Program-made: the position numbers and the translations under genes
NCBI GenBank assembly: GCA_946404705.1
Contig: CAMJES010000094.1
Span: 1 to 8,065 of the forward strand
Length of the DNA stretch: 8,065 bases
From: an uncultured Ruminococcus sp.
GTDB lineage: Bacteria > Bacillota > Clostridia > Oscillospirales > Ruminococcaceae
Reading direction: 5' to 3'
Notes under the pieces: model-generated
What the model was told of the DNA's origin: nothing
The model's database searches: none
The model's input: only the letters and a program-made list of their open reading frames with translations
Shown here: piece by piece, positions 1 to 6,211 of the stretch
Layout: every line of letters begins with the position of its first letter
Numbering within the stretch: the first letter of the stretch is position 1

Positions 1-111
1 CAAGCATTTAGCTATGGTTTAGGGAGTTTCGCTTCTGCGGAAGCGACAAGGGGCTTCTCGCCCCCTTGACCCCTCGCCACCCTTTAAAAAGCGTGGACGT
101 AAACTTTCGTC
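1..111. repeat. Hairpin-rich non-coding block at left edge
   Basis: No gene is supported here. Three short inverted repeats follow one another: 29-35 with 40-46 (TCGCTTC/GAAGCGA, 4-base loop), 47-53 with 62-68 (CAAGGGG/CCCCTTG), and 95-99 with 108-112 (GGACG/CGTCC). The block runs directly into the 70-bp repeat at 112-181, so it probably belongs to the same composite intergenic element. The element may continue beyond the window. A role as a transcription barrier downstream of pncB is possible, but none of the hairpins is followed by a T-tract when read in the pncB direction. Confidence 0.55.
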
Positions 112-181
112 CGCTTCGCGGTTTTAACGGCAGATGTTGGTGCTGAAATAATTCCGAATTCCGCATTCCGAATTCCGAATT
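112..181 (+). repeat. 70-bp dispersed repeat, copy A (inverted partner at 7855-7924)
   Basis: By eye, this segment matches the reverse complement of 7855-7924 without gaps at about 61 of 70 positions. It opens with a conserved 18-base stretch at 112-129 and ends in four tandem 7-bp units of the form ATTCCGN (151-178), followed by ATT. The second unit ends in C and the other three in A. It lies 4 bases beyond the pncB stop codon, so it forms the 3' flank of that gene. No open reading frame or transposase is attached. It looks like a non-autonomous intergenic repeat. Confidence 0.8.
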
Positions 182-185
182 GATC

Positions 186-1631
186 TTAAAGCTTCATTGC
201 CTTTTCAAGAAGCTCGTTTTTCTTTTTCCAGAGTTTCGGTGAAAGGTCTACATAATATTTATGCGGATATTCAAATCGTTTCAGTTCGTCCCAGAGCGTT
301 TCAAGCTGTTCTGCACAAAAATTCCTTATTTCACTTGCCGTTGGTGACTTATACACACATTCTCCGTTGTCAAAGATGCGCGTCATAAGCTTTTCCGCGT
401 GGAAATTTGTGACCATTTTGCGCTTATAGGTATGCTCGGGGTCGAATATCTCGTATGGTTTGCTCTCGTCTATCTCCTCGCCTGCGCAGGTGAGGACGTC
501 CGCTATCGCTTTGCCGCTTGAACAGTCGTAGAGCCTCCAAACCTCCTTAAAATCGGGGTTTGTTATCTTTGCAACGTTCTCGGAAACCTTTATTTTCGGT
601 ATTATCTCGCCGTCACGCTCTATCGCGGCAAGCTTATACACGCCGCCGAAAACAGGCTCTGACTTCGAGGTTATAAGCCGCTCACCCACGCCGAAGCTGT
701 CGAGCTTTGCGCCTTGTAAAAGCAGATCGCGGATAATATATTCATCAAGCGAATTTGATGCAACTATCTTCACGTTCGGGAAGCCCTCGTCATCGAGCAT
801 TTGACGGGCGCGCTTGGAGAGGTATGTTATATCGCCGCTGTCGATGCGTATTCCTGCAGGCTCTTCGCCTCTTGCGCGCATCTCCTTGAAAACGGTGATA
901 GCGTTCGGAACGCCCGATTTGAGGACGTTATAGGTATCGACAAGCAGCGTTGTTCCCTTCGGATAGCACCTTGCATAAGCGCGGAATGCTTCCAGCTCGC
1001 TGTCAAACATCTGTATCCAAGAATGTGCCATTGTTCCGAGCGCAGGTGTTCCCATTATCTTATCGGAGATAGTGCAGGCTGTTCCGCAGCAGCCGCCGAT
1101 ATAAGCTGCTCTTGCGCCGTAAACTGCGCCGTCAAAGCCCTGCGCGCGTCTTGAACCGAACTCCATAACAGGTCTGCCCTCGGCTGCGCGGACGATACGG
1201 TTAGCCTTTGTTGCGATAAGGCTTTGGTGGTTTATGCAGATAAGCAGCATCGTTTCAACGAACTGCGCTTGTATCGCAGGCCCTCTTACAGTCACGACAG
1301 GTTCATACGGGAATATCGGCGTTCCCTCGGGTATTGCCCAGACATCGCAGCTAAACTTGAAATTGCACAGATAATCGAGAAATTTTTCGGAAAAAATTCC
1401 CTTGCCGCGCAAATATTCGATATCGCTTTCGGAAAAATGCAGTCCGTTGAGGTAATCGATAGCCTGTTCAAGACCTGCCATAATCGCAAAGCCGCCGTTA
1501 TCGGGAATACAGCGGAAGAAAAGGTCAAAATATGATATCGTATCGCCCATGCCGTTTTCAAAGTAGCCGTTTGCCATTGTAAGCTCATAGAAATCGGTGA
1601 GCATCGTTAAGTTTCTTTCAGAATTTTCCAT
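186..1631 (-). CDS. pncB: Nicotinate phosphoribosyltransferase
   Basis: The enzyme makes nicotinate mononucleotide from nicotinate and PRPP, usually with ATP hydrolysis, as the entry step of the Preiss-Handler NAD salvage pathway in the cytoplasm. The 481-residue product has the family's landmarks in order: LTDFYELTMANGYF near the N-terminus (residues 11-24), FPYEPVVTVRGP (107-118), EFGSRR (157-162), GTMAHSW (199-205) whose His203 matches the phosphorylated catalytic histidine, RIDSGD (262-267) and SFGVGERL (312-319). Length is normal for the bacterial/human-like form. An AGGAG-type SD site overlaps the stop codon of the upstream pncA gene, 12 nt away, which implies co-transcription and translational coupling. 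No clear terminator follows. A dispersed repeat begins 4 bases past the stop. Confidence 0.97.
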   Translation of the reverse strand: MENSERNLTMLTDFYELTMANGYFENGMGDTISYFDLFFRCIPDNGGFAIMAGLEQAIDYLNGLHFSESDIEYLRGKGIFSEKFLDYLCNFKFSCDVWAIPEGTPIFPYEPVVTVRGPAIQAQFVETMLLICINHQSLIATKANRIVRAAEGRPVMEFGSRRAQGFDGAVYGARAAYIGGCCGTACTISDKIMGTPALGTMAHSWIQMFDSELEAFRAYARCYPKGTTLLVDTYNVLKSGVPNAITVFKEMRARGEEPAGIRIDSGDITYLSKRARQMLDDEGFPNVKIVASNSLDEYIIRDLLLQGAKLDSFGVGERLITSKSEPVFGGVYKLAAIERDGEIIPKIKVSENVAKITNPDFKEVWRLYDCSSGKAIADVLTCAGEEIDESKPYEIFDPEHTYKRKMVTNFHAEKLMTRIFDNGECVYKSPTASEIRNFCAEQLETLWDELKRFEYPHKYYVDLSPKLWKKKNELLEKAMKL

Positions 1632-1643
1632 AGTTTTTTCTCC

Positions 1644-2312
1644 TTATTCGACCGCAGAAACGAAGCGCACTCCGCAGTCCTTCATAAGCTTATATGCCGC
1701 AAGGTTTGCGAAAGCGGCGTCATGATACGGTGCATCGTAGGTTTCGACTGCATTTATCGGAACGATAATATTAAGCGGCTTGTTTTCCTTGTTGAAAAGC
1801 GTTTTGAGCGAAAGGCAGAACTGCATAACGCATATATCGGTGCAGTCGCCGCAGACGATGAAGGTGTCGGCTTCTTTATGCTCAGCCAAAAACTTTGCAA
1901 ACGCTTCTTCGTGGCAGCCGTTGGTGGAGTTCTTTTCGATAAGAGTGTAGCCGCCGACAGCTTTCAGCTCGTCCACTATCTCGGATTCGCTTGTACCTTT
2001 TACGCAATGCTCGGGGAAAGCTTCAAACTCGGCGCAGCCTTTTCCGTGGCAGTCGGCAAATGCAACAGCGGCAATTCCTGCACTATTACATTCCGCAAGC
2101 AGCTTTGCGGACGGTGTGATTATGCTTTCTATCATTTCCGAGTGCATTGCGCCCTCACGGATAAAACCGTTGATGATATCAACGATTGCAAGGACGGTTT
2201 TGCTGCTGTCAAGCTCGGAAAGCTTTATGCTGTCAAGCGAGTTTATCTCGTTTGCAAGCTCCGCTGCATAAGCTGCTGCGGAAGAAATTTCGGTTTGTTC
2301 AAATTTTTTCAT
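1644..2312 (-). CDS. pncA: Nicotinamidase / isochorismatase-family cysteine hydrolase
   Basis: The likely reaction is nicotinamide to nicotinate plus ammonia, feeding the pncB product directly downstream. The 222-residue protein shows the expected catalytic triad: Asp45 in AIVDIINGF, Lys127 in LIEKN, and Cys161 in GDCTDICV. Candidate metal ligands Asp87, His89, Glu95 and His102 lie in DCHGKGCAEFEAFPEH. Their spacing fits the Asp-His-Glu-His arrangement known from pneumococcal nicotinamidase. About 40 residues precede the first beta strand, more than in the shortest nicotinamidases. I chose the ATG at 2312 because AAGAGGTG sits 5 bases upstream. A longer frame reaching 2342 would run through a hairpin and lacks such a site. 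Isochorismatase-fold enzymes act on varied amides, so substrate assignment rests largely on the pncB neighbour. Confidence 0.88.
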   Translation of the reverse strand: MKKFEQTEISSAAAYAAELANEINSLDSIKLSELDSSKTVLAIVDIINGFIREGAMHSEMIESIITPSAKLLAECNSAGIAAVAFADCHGKGCAEFEAFPEHCVKGTSESEIVDELKAVGGYTLIEKNSTNGCHEEAFAKFLAEHKEADTFIVCGDCTDICVMQFCLSLKTLFNKENKPLNIIVPINAVETYDAPYHDAAFANLAAYKLMKDCGVRFVSAVE

Positions 2313-2333
2313 AAAAACACCTCTTAAAGCAAA

Positions 2334-2353
2334 ACCGCACAAAAATGTGCGGT
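2334..2353 (-). terminator. Terminator-like hairpin between coiled-coil gene and pncA
   Basis: A perfect 8-bp stem (2334-2341 with 2346-2353, core CCGCACA/TGTGCGG) encloses a 4-base loop. Read on the minus strand it is followed by TTTGCTTT, a modest T-tract. Read on the plus strand it has no T-tract. It lies 7 bases past the stop of the gene at 2361-2834. It could end that transcript or attenuate read-through into pncA-pncB. Confidence 0.6.
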
Positions 2354-2360
2354 AAATAAT

Positions 2361-2834
2361 TTACTTCTTTACAGTTCCTGCGCTTGACGGAACGTTGCGG
2401 ACAGCCTGCTTTGTCTTGCGGACATCGGTAAGCGCAGCCTGAAGCGCACTCTCCGACTGGGTGAGGATATCGTCAATGTACTTGTTTGCGGCGTTCTTAA
2501 CGTCCTTTGCACGAGCCTGAGCCTGATTAAGTATCTCAACAGCCTGCTGCTTTGCTGCTTTGGTTATCTCATCGTTGGAAACGATGACCTTTGCGCGTTC
2601 CTCCGCCTTGCGGACGATCTGTTCAGCTTCTTTGTTTGCAACGTTAACGATCTCCTTGCGGTCGTTTACGATGTTCTTTGCATTGCGTATCTCATCGGGA
2701 AGATTGAGCCTGATATCGTTTATGCAGCCTCTCATCTTTTCAATGTCGATTGCACCTTTTTTGCTGCTGAACGGAACGGTTCCTGCGTCATCAAGTATAT
2801 CGTCCATCATATCGAGAATTTCGTCAATAATCAT
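2361..2834 (-). CDS. Small coiled-coil protein, V-ATPase subunit H/DivIVA-like
   Basis: This 157-residue protein has no signal peptide or membrane segment. An acidic amphipathic N-terminus (residues 1-17, DEILDMMDDILDDA) is followed by a PFSSKKGAID stretch and an IRLNLPDEIRNAK segment (41-53). A long alanine/glutamate/lysine-rich coiled coil runs from about 55 to 145. Clostridial genomes often carry such a protein next to coaD, typically annotated as ATPase or V-type ATPase subunit H-like. That label reflects coiled-coil similarity, and the molecular role is not established; no other ATP synthase gene is nearby. The start is the ATG at 2834 with AAAGGA about 10 bases upstream. An upstream TTG at 2864 falls in an inverted repeat and is less likely. 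It lies between coaD and pncA on the same strand. Confidence 0.85.
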   Translation of the reverse strand: MIIDEILDMMDDILDDAGTVPFSSKKGAIDIEKMRGCINDIRLNLPDEIRNAKNIVNDRKEIVNVANKEAEQIVRKAEERAKVIVSNDEITKAAKQQAVEILNQAQARAKDVKNAANKYIDDILTQSESALQAALTDVRKTKQAVRNVPSSAGTVKK

Positions 2835-2858
2835 ATTTATACATTCCTTTCCGAGCCT

Positions 2859-2880
2859 TTGCAAACAGCCATATTTGCAA
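2859..2880. repeat. Short inverted repeat between coaD and coiled-coil gene
   Basis: TTGCAAA at 2859-2865 pairs perfectly with TTTGCAA at 2874-2880 across an 8-base loop. No T-tract follows on the minus strand, so it is not a convincing terminator. It could be an mRNA processing or stability hairpin, a protein-binding site, or chance in AT-rich DNA. Confidence 0.35.
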
Positions 2881-2894
2881 TGCTCACAGTTATG

Positions 2895-3404
2895 TTACTT
2901 TTTAAGATTTGGCGGCACAAGCCTGTCAATAATATCCTGCAAAATACATTCGGGAACGAAGTGGCTTATATCTCCGCCGAAAGAAGCTATCTGCTTGACA
3001 ACGCTTGAAGAAAGATACATATTCTCCGAGCTTGTCGTCAGAAAGACGGTTTCGGCTTCTTCGTAAAGCATCTTGTTTGCAAGCGCCATTTGGAATTCAT
3101 ATTCAAAGTCGGAAACGGCGCGCAAGCCCTTTATGATCGCAATAGCCTTGACCTGCTTGATGTAATCGACAAGCAGACCGTCCCAAAGGTCAACAACAAC
3201 GTTTTCAAGGTCAAGCTGTTCAACAACCTTTGAAATAAGCTTCACGCGCTCAACGGTCGAGAACGAGGGGCTTTTTATCGCGTTGACCGAAACGAGAACA
3301 ATGACCTTGTCAAAAAGCCTTGCGGCTCTGCGTATTATATCCGTGTGTCCGTTTGTGACGGGGTCAAAGCTGCCCGGATACACGGCGATTCTTGGTTTGC
3401 TCAT
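2895..3404 (-). CDS. coaD: Phosphopantetheine adenylyltransferase
   Basis: CoaD joins 4'-phosphopantetheine and ATP to give dephospho-CoA and pyrophosphate, the penultimate step of coenzyme A synthesis, as a cytosolic oligomer. The 169-residue product carries the nucleotidyltransferase signature YPGSFDPVTNGH (residues 9-20, TNGH being the T/HxGH motif). It also has IKGLRAVSDFEYE (91-103) and the C-terminal YLSSSVVKQIA (130-140), equivalent to the ISSTxVR nucleotide-binding motif. I chose the ATG at 3404 because GGAG lies 8 bases upstream and the protein then begins MSKPRIAVYPG as in relatives. Further in-frame ATGs at 3410 and 3443 would be too close to the SD or would overlap rsmD. It follows rsmD by 19 bases, the common Firmicutes order, so co-transcription is expected. 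Confidence 0.97.
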   Translation of the reverse strand: MSKPRIAVYPGSFDPVTNGHTDIIRRAARLFDKVIVLVSVNAIKSPSFSTVERVKLISKVVEQLDLENVVVDLWDGLLVDYIKQVKAIAIIKGLRAVSDFEYEFQMALANKMLYEEAETVFLTTSSENMYLSSSVVKQIASFGGDISHFVPECILQDIIDRLVPPNLKK

Positions 3405-3423
3405 AATCATTTCTCCATAGAGA

Positions 3424-3984
3424 TCATTCTTCTTCGGCTTCATCGCCGAACGGCGTTATGAAGACCGTTACTTCGATTTTTCCGTATTTATAGGTTTTTT
3501 TCTTGATAAGCTTTCCATAGCTTTCGGGGAGTAGAAGTCCGACCTCATGCTCGCAGACGATAATTCCTCTGTCGGACATCTTCTCGGCAAGCAGGGGAAG
3601 AGCTTTTTCAAGAATTCCTTTATTATACGGCGGATCGAGAAATGCGATATCGAATTTTTTGCGGCAGGTGCGCAGATATCCGATGCTGTCGGTGTTGAGA
3701 ACATCGGAGCAGTCGGAAAAACCGCAGGCTTTGATGTTTTCATTAGTGACCTTGACCGAAGCGCGCGATTCGTCAACAAATGTGCAATGCTTTGCTCCGC
3801 GCGATATAGCTTCTATGCCAAGCTGTCCCGAACCCGAGAAAAGGTCGAGTATCTCCGAGCCGTCTATATCAAACTGCACAATGGAAAAAATTGCTTCCTT
3901 GACCTTATCGGTAGTGGGGCGAACGTCGCTGCCTTCAAGAGTCTGGAGCTTTCTTCCTCGGGCTGAACCTGTAATTACTCTCAT
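3424..3984 (-). CDS. rsmD: 16S rRNA (guanine(966)-N(2))-methyltransferase
   Basis: RsmD uses S-adenosylmethionine to methylate G966 of 16S rRNA in the small ribosomal subunit. The 186-residue protein starts MRVITGSARGRKL, typical of the family. It has RPTTDKVKEAIF (residues 22-33), the SAM-binding loop LDLFSGSGQLGIEA (46-59) and the catalytic DPPY (117-120). The ATG at 3984 gives the canonical N-terminus. A TTG at 3993 with closer AAGGA spacing would add three residues and cannot be excluded. It is the first gene of a minus-strand series and has its own promoter at 4023-4051. The acidic tail GDEAEEE is short and unremarkable. Confidence 0.96.
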   Translation of the reverse strand: MRVITGSARGRKLQTLEGSDVRPTTDKVKEAIFSIVQFDIDGSEILDLFSGSGQLGIEAISRGAKHCTFVDESRASVKVTNENIKACGFSDCSDVLNTDSIGYLRTCRKKFDIAFLDPPYNKGILEKALPLLAEKMSDRGIIVCEHEVGLLLPESYGKLIKKKTYKYGKIEVTVFITPFGDEAEEE

Positions 3985-4022
3985 ATATTTCAAAATTCCT
4001 TTTCAAAAACGTATTCATATAT

Positions 4023-4051
4023 ATTATAACTCAAAACGGTGCAGTTGTCTA
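4023..4051 (-). promoter_or_regulatory. Sigma-A-type promoter for rsmD-coaD
   Basis: Reading the minus strand, TAGACA (-35, at 4051-4046; 5 of 6 to TTGACA) and a perfect TATAAT (-10, at 4028-4023) are separated by exactly 17 bases. Transcription would begin near 4016, leaving a leader of about 30 bases before the rsmD start at 3984. Confidence 0.85.
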
Positions 4052-4122
4052 TATAAAATTTCAATTTTTTTTGTTCCGTAAAAAATTGCTGTAATTATTT
4101 TTTAAAAAATTTGAAAAAACTC

Positions 4123-4151
4123 TTGACAAAGCATATAAATAGTGATATAGT
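4123..4151 (+). promoter_or_regulatory. Extended -10 sigma-A-type promoter for GntR-ABC operon
   Basis: A consensus TTGACA (4123-4128) and TATAGT (4146-4151; 5 of 6 to TATAAT) are spaced by 17 bases. A TG at 4143-4144 forms an extended -10 (TGATATAGT). The -10 lies wholly inside the left arm of the palindrome at 4142-4181, so a bound dimer there would block RNA polymerase. The expected start point is near 4158-4160, so the mRNA would carry only the right arm and could not form the full hairpin. Confidence 0.9.
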
Positions 4152-4181
4152 GTGTATATACCGATATACACACTATATCAC
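4142..4181. promoter_or_regulatory. Perfect palindromic operator, probable GntR autoregulation site
   Basis: The 18 bases at 4142-4159 (GTGATATAGTGTGTATAT) are the exact reverse complement of 4164-4181, around a 4-base centre ACCG. The core TAGTGTGTATA/TATACACACTA resembles the AT-rich dyads with GT/AC steps bound by YtrA-type GntR repressors. It covers the -10 and expected start point of the operon whose first gene encodes such a repressor. An extra half-site copy, ATATACAC, recurs at 4188-4195, 24 bases after its copy in the right arm (4164-4171). Confidence 0.88.
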
Positions 4182-4198
4182 ACAATCATATACACCTT

Positions 4199-4208
4199 GG
4201 GGGGTGAT
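4199..4208 (+). promoter_or_regulatory. Strong SD site that decides the repressor start
   Basis: GGGGGGTGAT is a close match to the GGAGGTGAT complement of 16S rRNA. The G run ends 7 bases before ATT at 4212 but 16 bases before the first in-frame ATG at 4221. The third gene of the operon has the same arrangement: its G run (5453-5457) ends 7 bases before its ATG at 5465. This spacing favours ATT as the initiation codon. Confidence 0.65.
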
Positions 4209-4211
4209 AGT

Positions 4212-4586
4212 ATTAAGATAATGCTGAACGCTGTCAGCGATAAGCCAATGTACGAGCAGATAAAGGAAGCCGTTCGAAACGCAATTCTTAGCGGAGAACT
4301 CCCGGAAAACTCAATGCTTCCGAGCGTAAGGCAGCTTGCCGCCGACCTGAACGTAAGCGCAATAACAACAAAACGCGCATATTCCGACCTTGAACACGAG
4401 GGACTTATCTATACCTCTTCGGGAAAGGGAACATTTGTAAAATCGCCCGACAAAAACATTATTATGGAGCAGTACAGGCAGCGAAGGCTTGCCGAATTTG
4501 CACAAAGCGCAGAAAAGCTTCTAAACGAGGGTTTCTCCGAAGAAGAACTTATAAACGCTGTAAAAAACATAAGCGAAAGGAAATGA
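4212..4586 (+). CDS. GntR/YtrA-family transcriptional repressor
   Basis: This is a short GntR regulator of 124 residues, lacking the large effector domain, as is typical of the YtrA subgroup that controls adjacent ABC transporters. PMYEQI (residues 12-17) opens the winged helix-turn-helix. LPSVRQLAADLNVSAITTKRA (36-56) contains the recognition helix, and LEHEGLIYTSSGKGTFV (60-76) is the wing. A helical C-terminal part (82-124) would mediate dimerisation. I set the start at ATT 4212, because SD spacing and family length (about 11 residues before the PxYEQ motif) both fit. The conservative alternative is ATG 4221. A frame start at ATG 4152 falls inside the operator and lacks an SD site. The stop overlaps an ATG of the next frame (ATGA at 4583). 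It probably represses its own operon through the palindrome at 4142-4181. The inducer is unknown. Confidence 0.93.
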   Translation: MKIMLNAVSDKPMYEQIKEAVRNAILSGELPENSMLPSVRQLAADLNVSAITTKRAYSDLEHEGLIYTSSGKGTFVKSPDKNIIMEQYRQRRLAEFAQSAEKLLNEGFSEEELINAVKNISERK

Positions 4587-4591
4587 CATTT

Positions 4592-5452
4592 ATGGAAAAT
4601 ATTCTTGAAATAAGAAACTTACAGAAAACCTTTGCAGACAATAAGTTTAAAATCGATATTCATAGTCTTGATATCCCCTCGGGCGTTATCGTCGGAATGA
4701 TAGGCGAGAACGGCGCAGGAAAAACCTCGATACTTCGCCTTATTATGAACATCTACGGCAGAGAAAGCGGCAGTATAAAAGGCTTTGGCGGCGTTGACAA
4801 CGTTGCCGATGAATCGAAGTTCAAGAACCTTGTCGGCTATGTTCCCGATGAAGAATATCTGAATATGGGACTTACCCCCGAAAAGACCGCAAAAGCCTTC
4901 GCAGCTGTGTTCGACAAGTGGGACGATACGGTTTTCCGAAAGTATATGGATATGTGGCAGGTCGATATCAAAAAGAAATGCGGCGCACTTTCAAAGGGTA
5001 CAAAAACAAAGGTAATGCTTGCTCTTGCTCTTGCACATGACCCGAAGCTGCTTATCCTTGACGAGCCGACAGCAGGACTTGACCCTGCGGCAAGAATCGA
5101 AATGCTCGATATCCTGCGCGAATTCGTTTCGGACGGTGAACGCTCGGTCATCTTCTCCACGCATATCACGGGCGACCTTGACAAGGTTGCAGACCACATT
5201 GCAATGATAATTGACGGCAGACTTCACGAAATGATTTCCGCCGATGAAGCGCAGGAGAAATACGCTGTTGTTTCGGGCGAAAAGCCTGCCCCCGAAAAGC
5301 TTCTTATCGGCGCAAAGGATACTTCACTCGGCTTCGAAGCGCTTGCACTTCGCAAGGATATCCCTGCACTCGGCAACGTCAGCGTCCGTACTCCGAATTA
5401 TGAGGATATCCTCGTTCATACAATAATTCAAAACCGCGAAAACAGAAAGTAA
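4592..5452 (+). CDS. ABC transporter ATP-binding protein, YtrB-like
   Basis: This is the nucleotide-binding subunit that would power the two membrane proteins encoded next. In the 286-residue form, Walker A is GENGAGKT (38-45), the signature is LSKGT (133-137), Walker B is LLILDE (153-158), the D-loop follows in TAGLDP, and the switch histidine is His191 in FSTHIT. The Q-loop position reads GYVPDEEYL (82-90) with no glutamine. LSKGxKxK in place of LSGGQ and FSTHITxDLD are features I associate with YtrB-type exporters. About 80 residues after the ATPase core are variable. An ATG at 4583 overlaps the repressor stop (ATGA), but AGGA lies only 1 base upstream of it. The ATG at 4592 has 10-base spacing and gives the usual MENILEIRNL start, so I prefer it. 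The substrate cannot be read from the sequence. Confidence 0.95.
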   Translation: MENILEIRNLQKTFADNKFKIDIHSLDIPSGVIVGMIGENGAGKTSILRLIMNIYGRESGSIKGFGGVDNVADESKFKNLVGYVPDEEYLNMGLTPEKTAKAFAAVFDKWDDTVFRKYMDMWQVDIKKKCGALSKGTKTKVMLALALAHDPKLLILDEPTAGLDPAARIEMLDILREFVSDGERSVIFSTHITGDLDKVADHIAMIIDGRLHEMISADEAQEKYAVVSGEKPAPEKLLIGAKDTSLGFEALALRKDIPALGNVSVRTPNYEDILVHTIIQNRENRK

Positions 5453-5464
5453 GGGGGCGTTGAT

Positions 5465-6211
5465 ATGAAATATTTCAAGGCGACTCTTGCCGCTTGGCGC
5501 AGAACGGGAATGAACACTTTAAGCTATATGATGAACCTCTTTTCTCTCATAGCTGTCGTTCTGATAATAGTTGCTGCTTTCAGCGGCGATAAAGAGGGGC
5601 ATGCCGTGGCAATAATAGGGATACTGCTCCTTGGAATGACGGTTTATTTCTCTCATACAGAGTTAACAAGCCGATACTGCTTATTCTACGGTGAAAAAAA
5701 ATTTGAAGGCAACCCTTTCCTCTTTAATTTAAAGCCCGAAAAAATGCTTCAGGTGATGCCTTTTTCACGCGAAGAAGCTGTTCGTTCGTATGTGAACTTC
5801 GCGCGATTTTATGAATTCCTTGTTTGGCTCCCGATGGCTGTTTTCGGTGTAAAAGCCGTTATGCAGAGCTTTTCCACAACTATTGTTATTACAGGAAGTC
5901 TGCTGTTTATCTTTTTGACTGTGAGCCTGACCGTATTTGTAAAGGTTTTGCTAACTTACGATAGTAAAAAAATCTCGCAGACGCAGATATTCAGCACAGC
6001 TTACGGTATGATTATGCTGTTTTATTGTATGAACGAAGATAGTATTACATCCTCCGAATTTAATATGCCCGTTATTTCGGTAATATTCGGAGCAATGACA
6101 TTAATTGCGGCAGTTGTGTGCTTTGTTATCTTGAATAAGTACCAAAAACAGCTTATAATCGACTGCAACAGCCGCTCGTTTTCGGGCGAACCTATCGGAG
6201 GTACGAAATGA
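5465..6211 (+). CDS. ABC-2-type membrane subunit, six helices (permease 1)
   Basis: This 248-residue integral membrane protein has about six predicted helices near residues 21-39, 47-63, 115-134, 138-162, 174-190 and 202-224. The cytoplasmic loop between helices 2 and 3 holds GNP (82-84) and MPFSREE (98-104), similar in position to the GNP and IPVKRKE of the next gene product. The two are therefore probably diverged paralogues forming a heterodimer. It starts 12 bases after the ATPase stop with a GGGGG site 7 bases upstream of the ATG. Its last bases overlap the next gene (ATGA). I recognise no named family beyond ABC-2-like permease. The transported compound is unknown; cell-envelope stress agents or peptides are suggested only by analogy with YtrA-type cassettes. 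Confidence 0.85.
   Translation: MKYFKATLAAWRRTGMNTLSYMMNLFSLIAVVLIIVAAFSGDKEGHAVAIIGILLLGMTVYFSHTELTSRYCLFYGEKKFEGNPFLFNLKPEKMLQVMPFSREEAVRSYVNFARFYEFLVWLPMAVFGVKAVMQSFSTTIVITGSLLFIFLTVSLTVFVKVLLTYDSKKISQTQIFSTAYGMIMLFYCMNEDSITSSEFNMPVISVIFGAMTLIAAVVCFVILNKYQKQLIIDCNSRSFSGEPIGGTK

Noticed and set aside
150..181. The ATTCCGN array as a CRISPR fragment
   Set aside because: The units are 7 bp and directly abutting with no spacers.
1722..2327. Long plus-strand open frame opposite pncA
   Set aside because: It is the shadow of a clear nicotinamidase-type gene on the other strand; its product is cysteine-rich and unrecognisable, with no promoter or SD site.
2313..2342. Upstream extension of pncA to 2342
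   Set aside because: It would be encoded through the terminator-like hairpin, and the strong SD site points to the ATG at 2312.
2835..2864. TTG start at 2864 for the coiled-coil gene
   Set aside because: The TTG lies inside a short inverted repeat without an SD site, while the ATG at 2834 has AAAGGA upstream and begins a sensible amphipathic helix.
2560..3066. Plus-strand open frame of 168 codons opposite coaD and the coiled-coil gene
   Set aside because: It spans parts of two well-supported minus-strand genes and is serine/isoleucine-rich as expected for an antisense shadow.
3405..3443. Upstream extension of coaD to 3443, overlapping rsmD
   Set aside because: The family N-terminus and GGAG spacing fit the ATG at 3404; the extra residues are not typical of CoaD.
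4142..4181. The palindrome as a terminator or RNA hairpin
   Set aside because: The promoter's expected start point lies inside it, so the RNA contains only one arm, and there is no following T-tract on either strand.
4152..4211. Longer N-terminus for the repressor starting at ATG 4152
   Set aside because: This start lies within the operator and before the expected transcription start, has no SD site, and adds about 20 residues unlike any GntR N-terminus.
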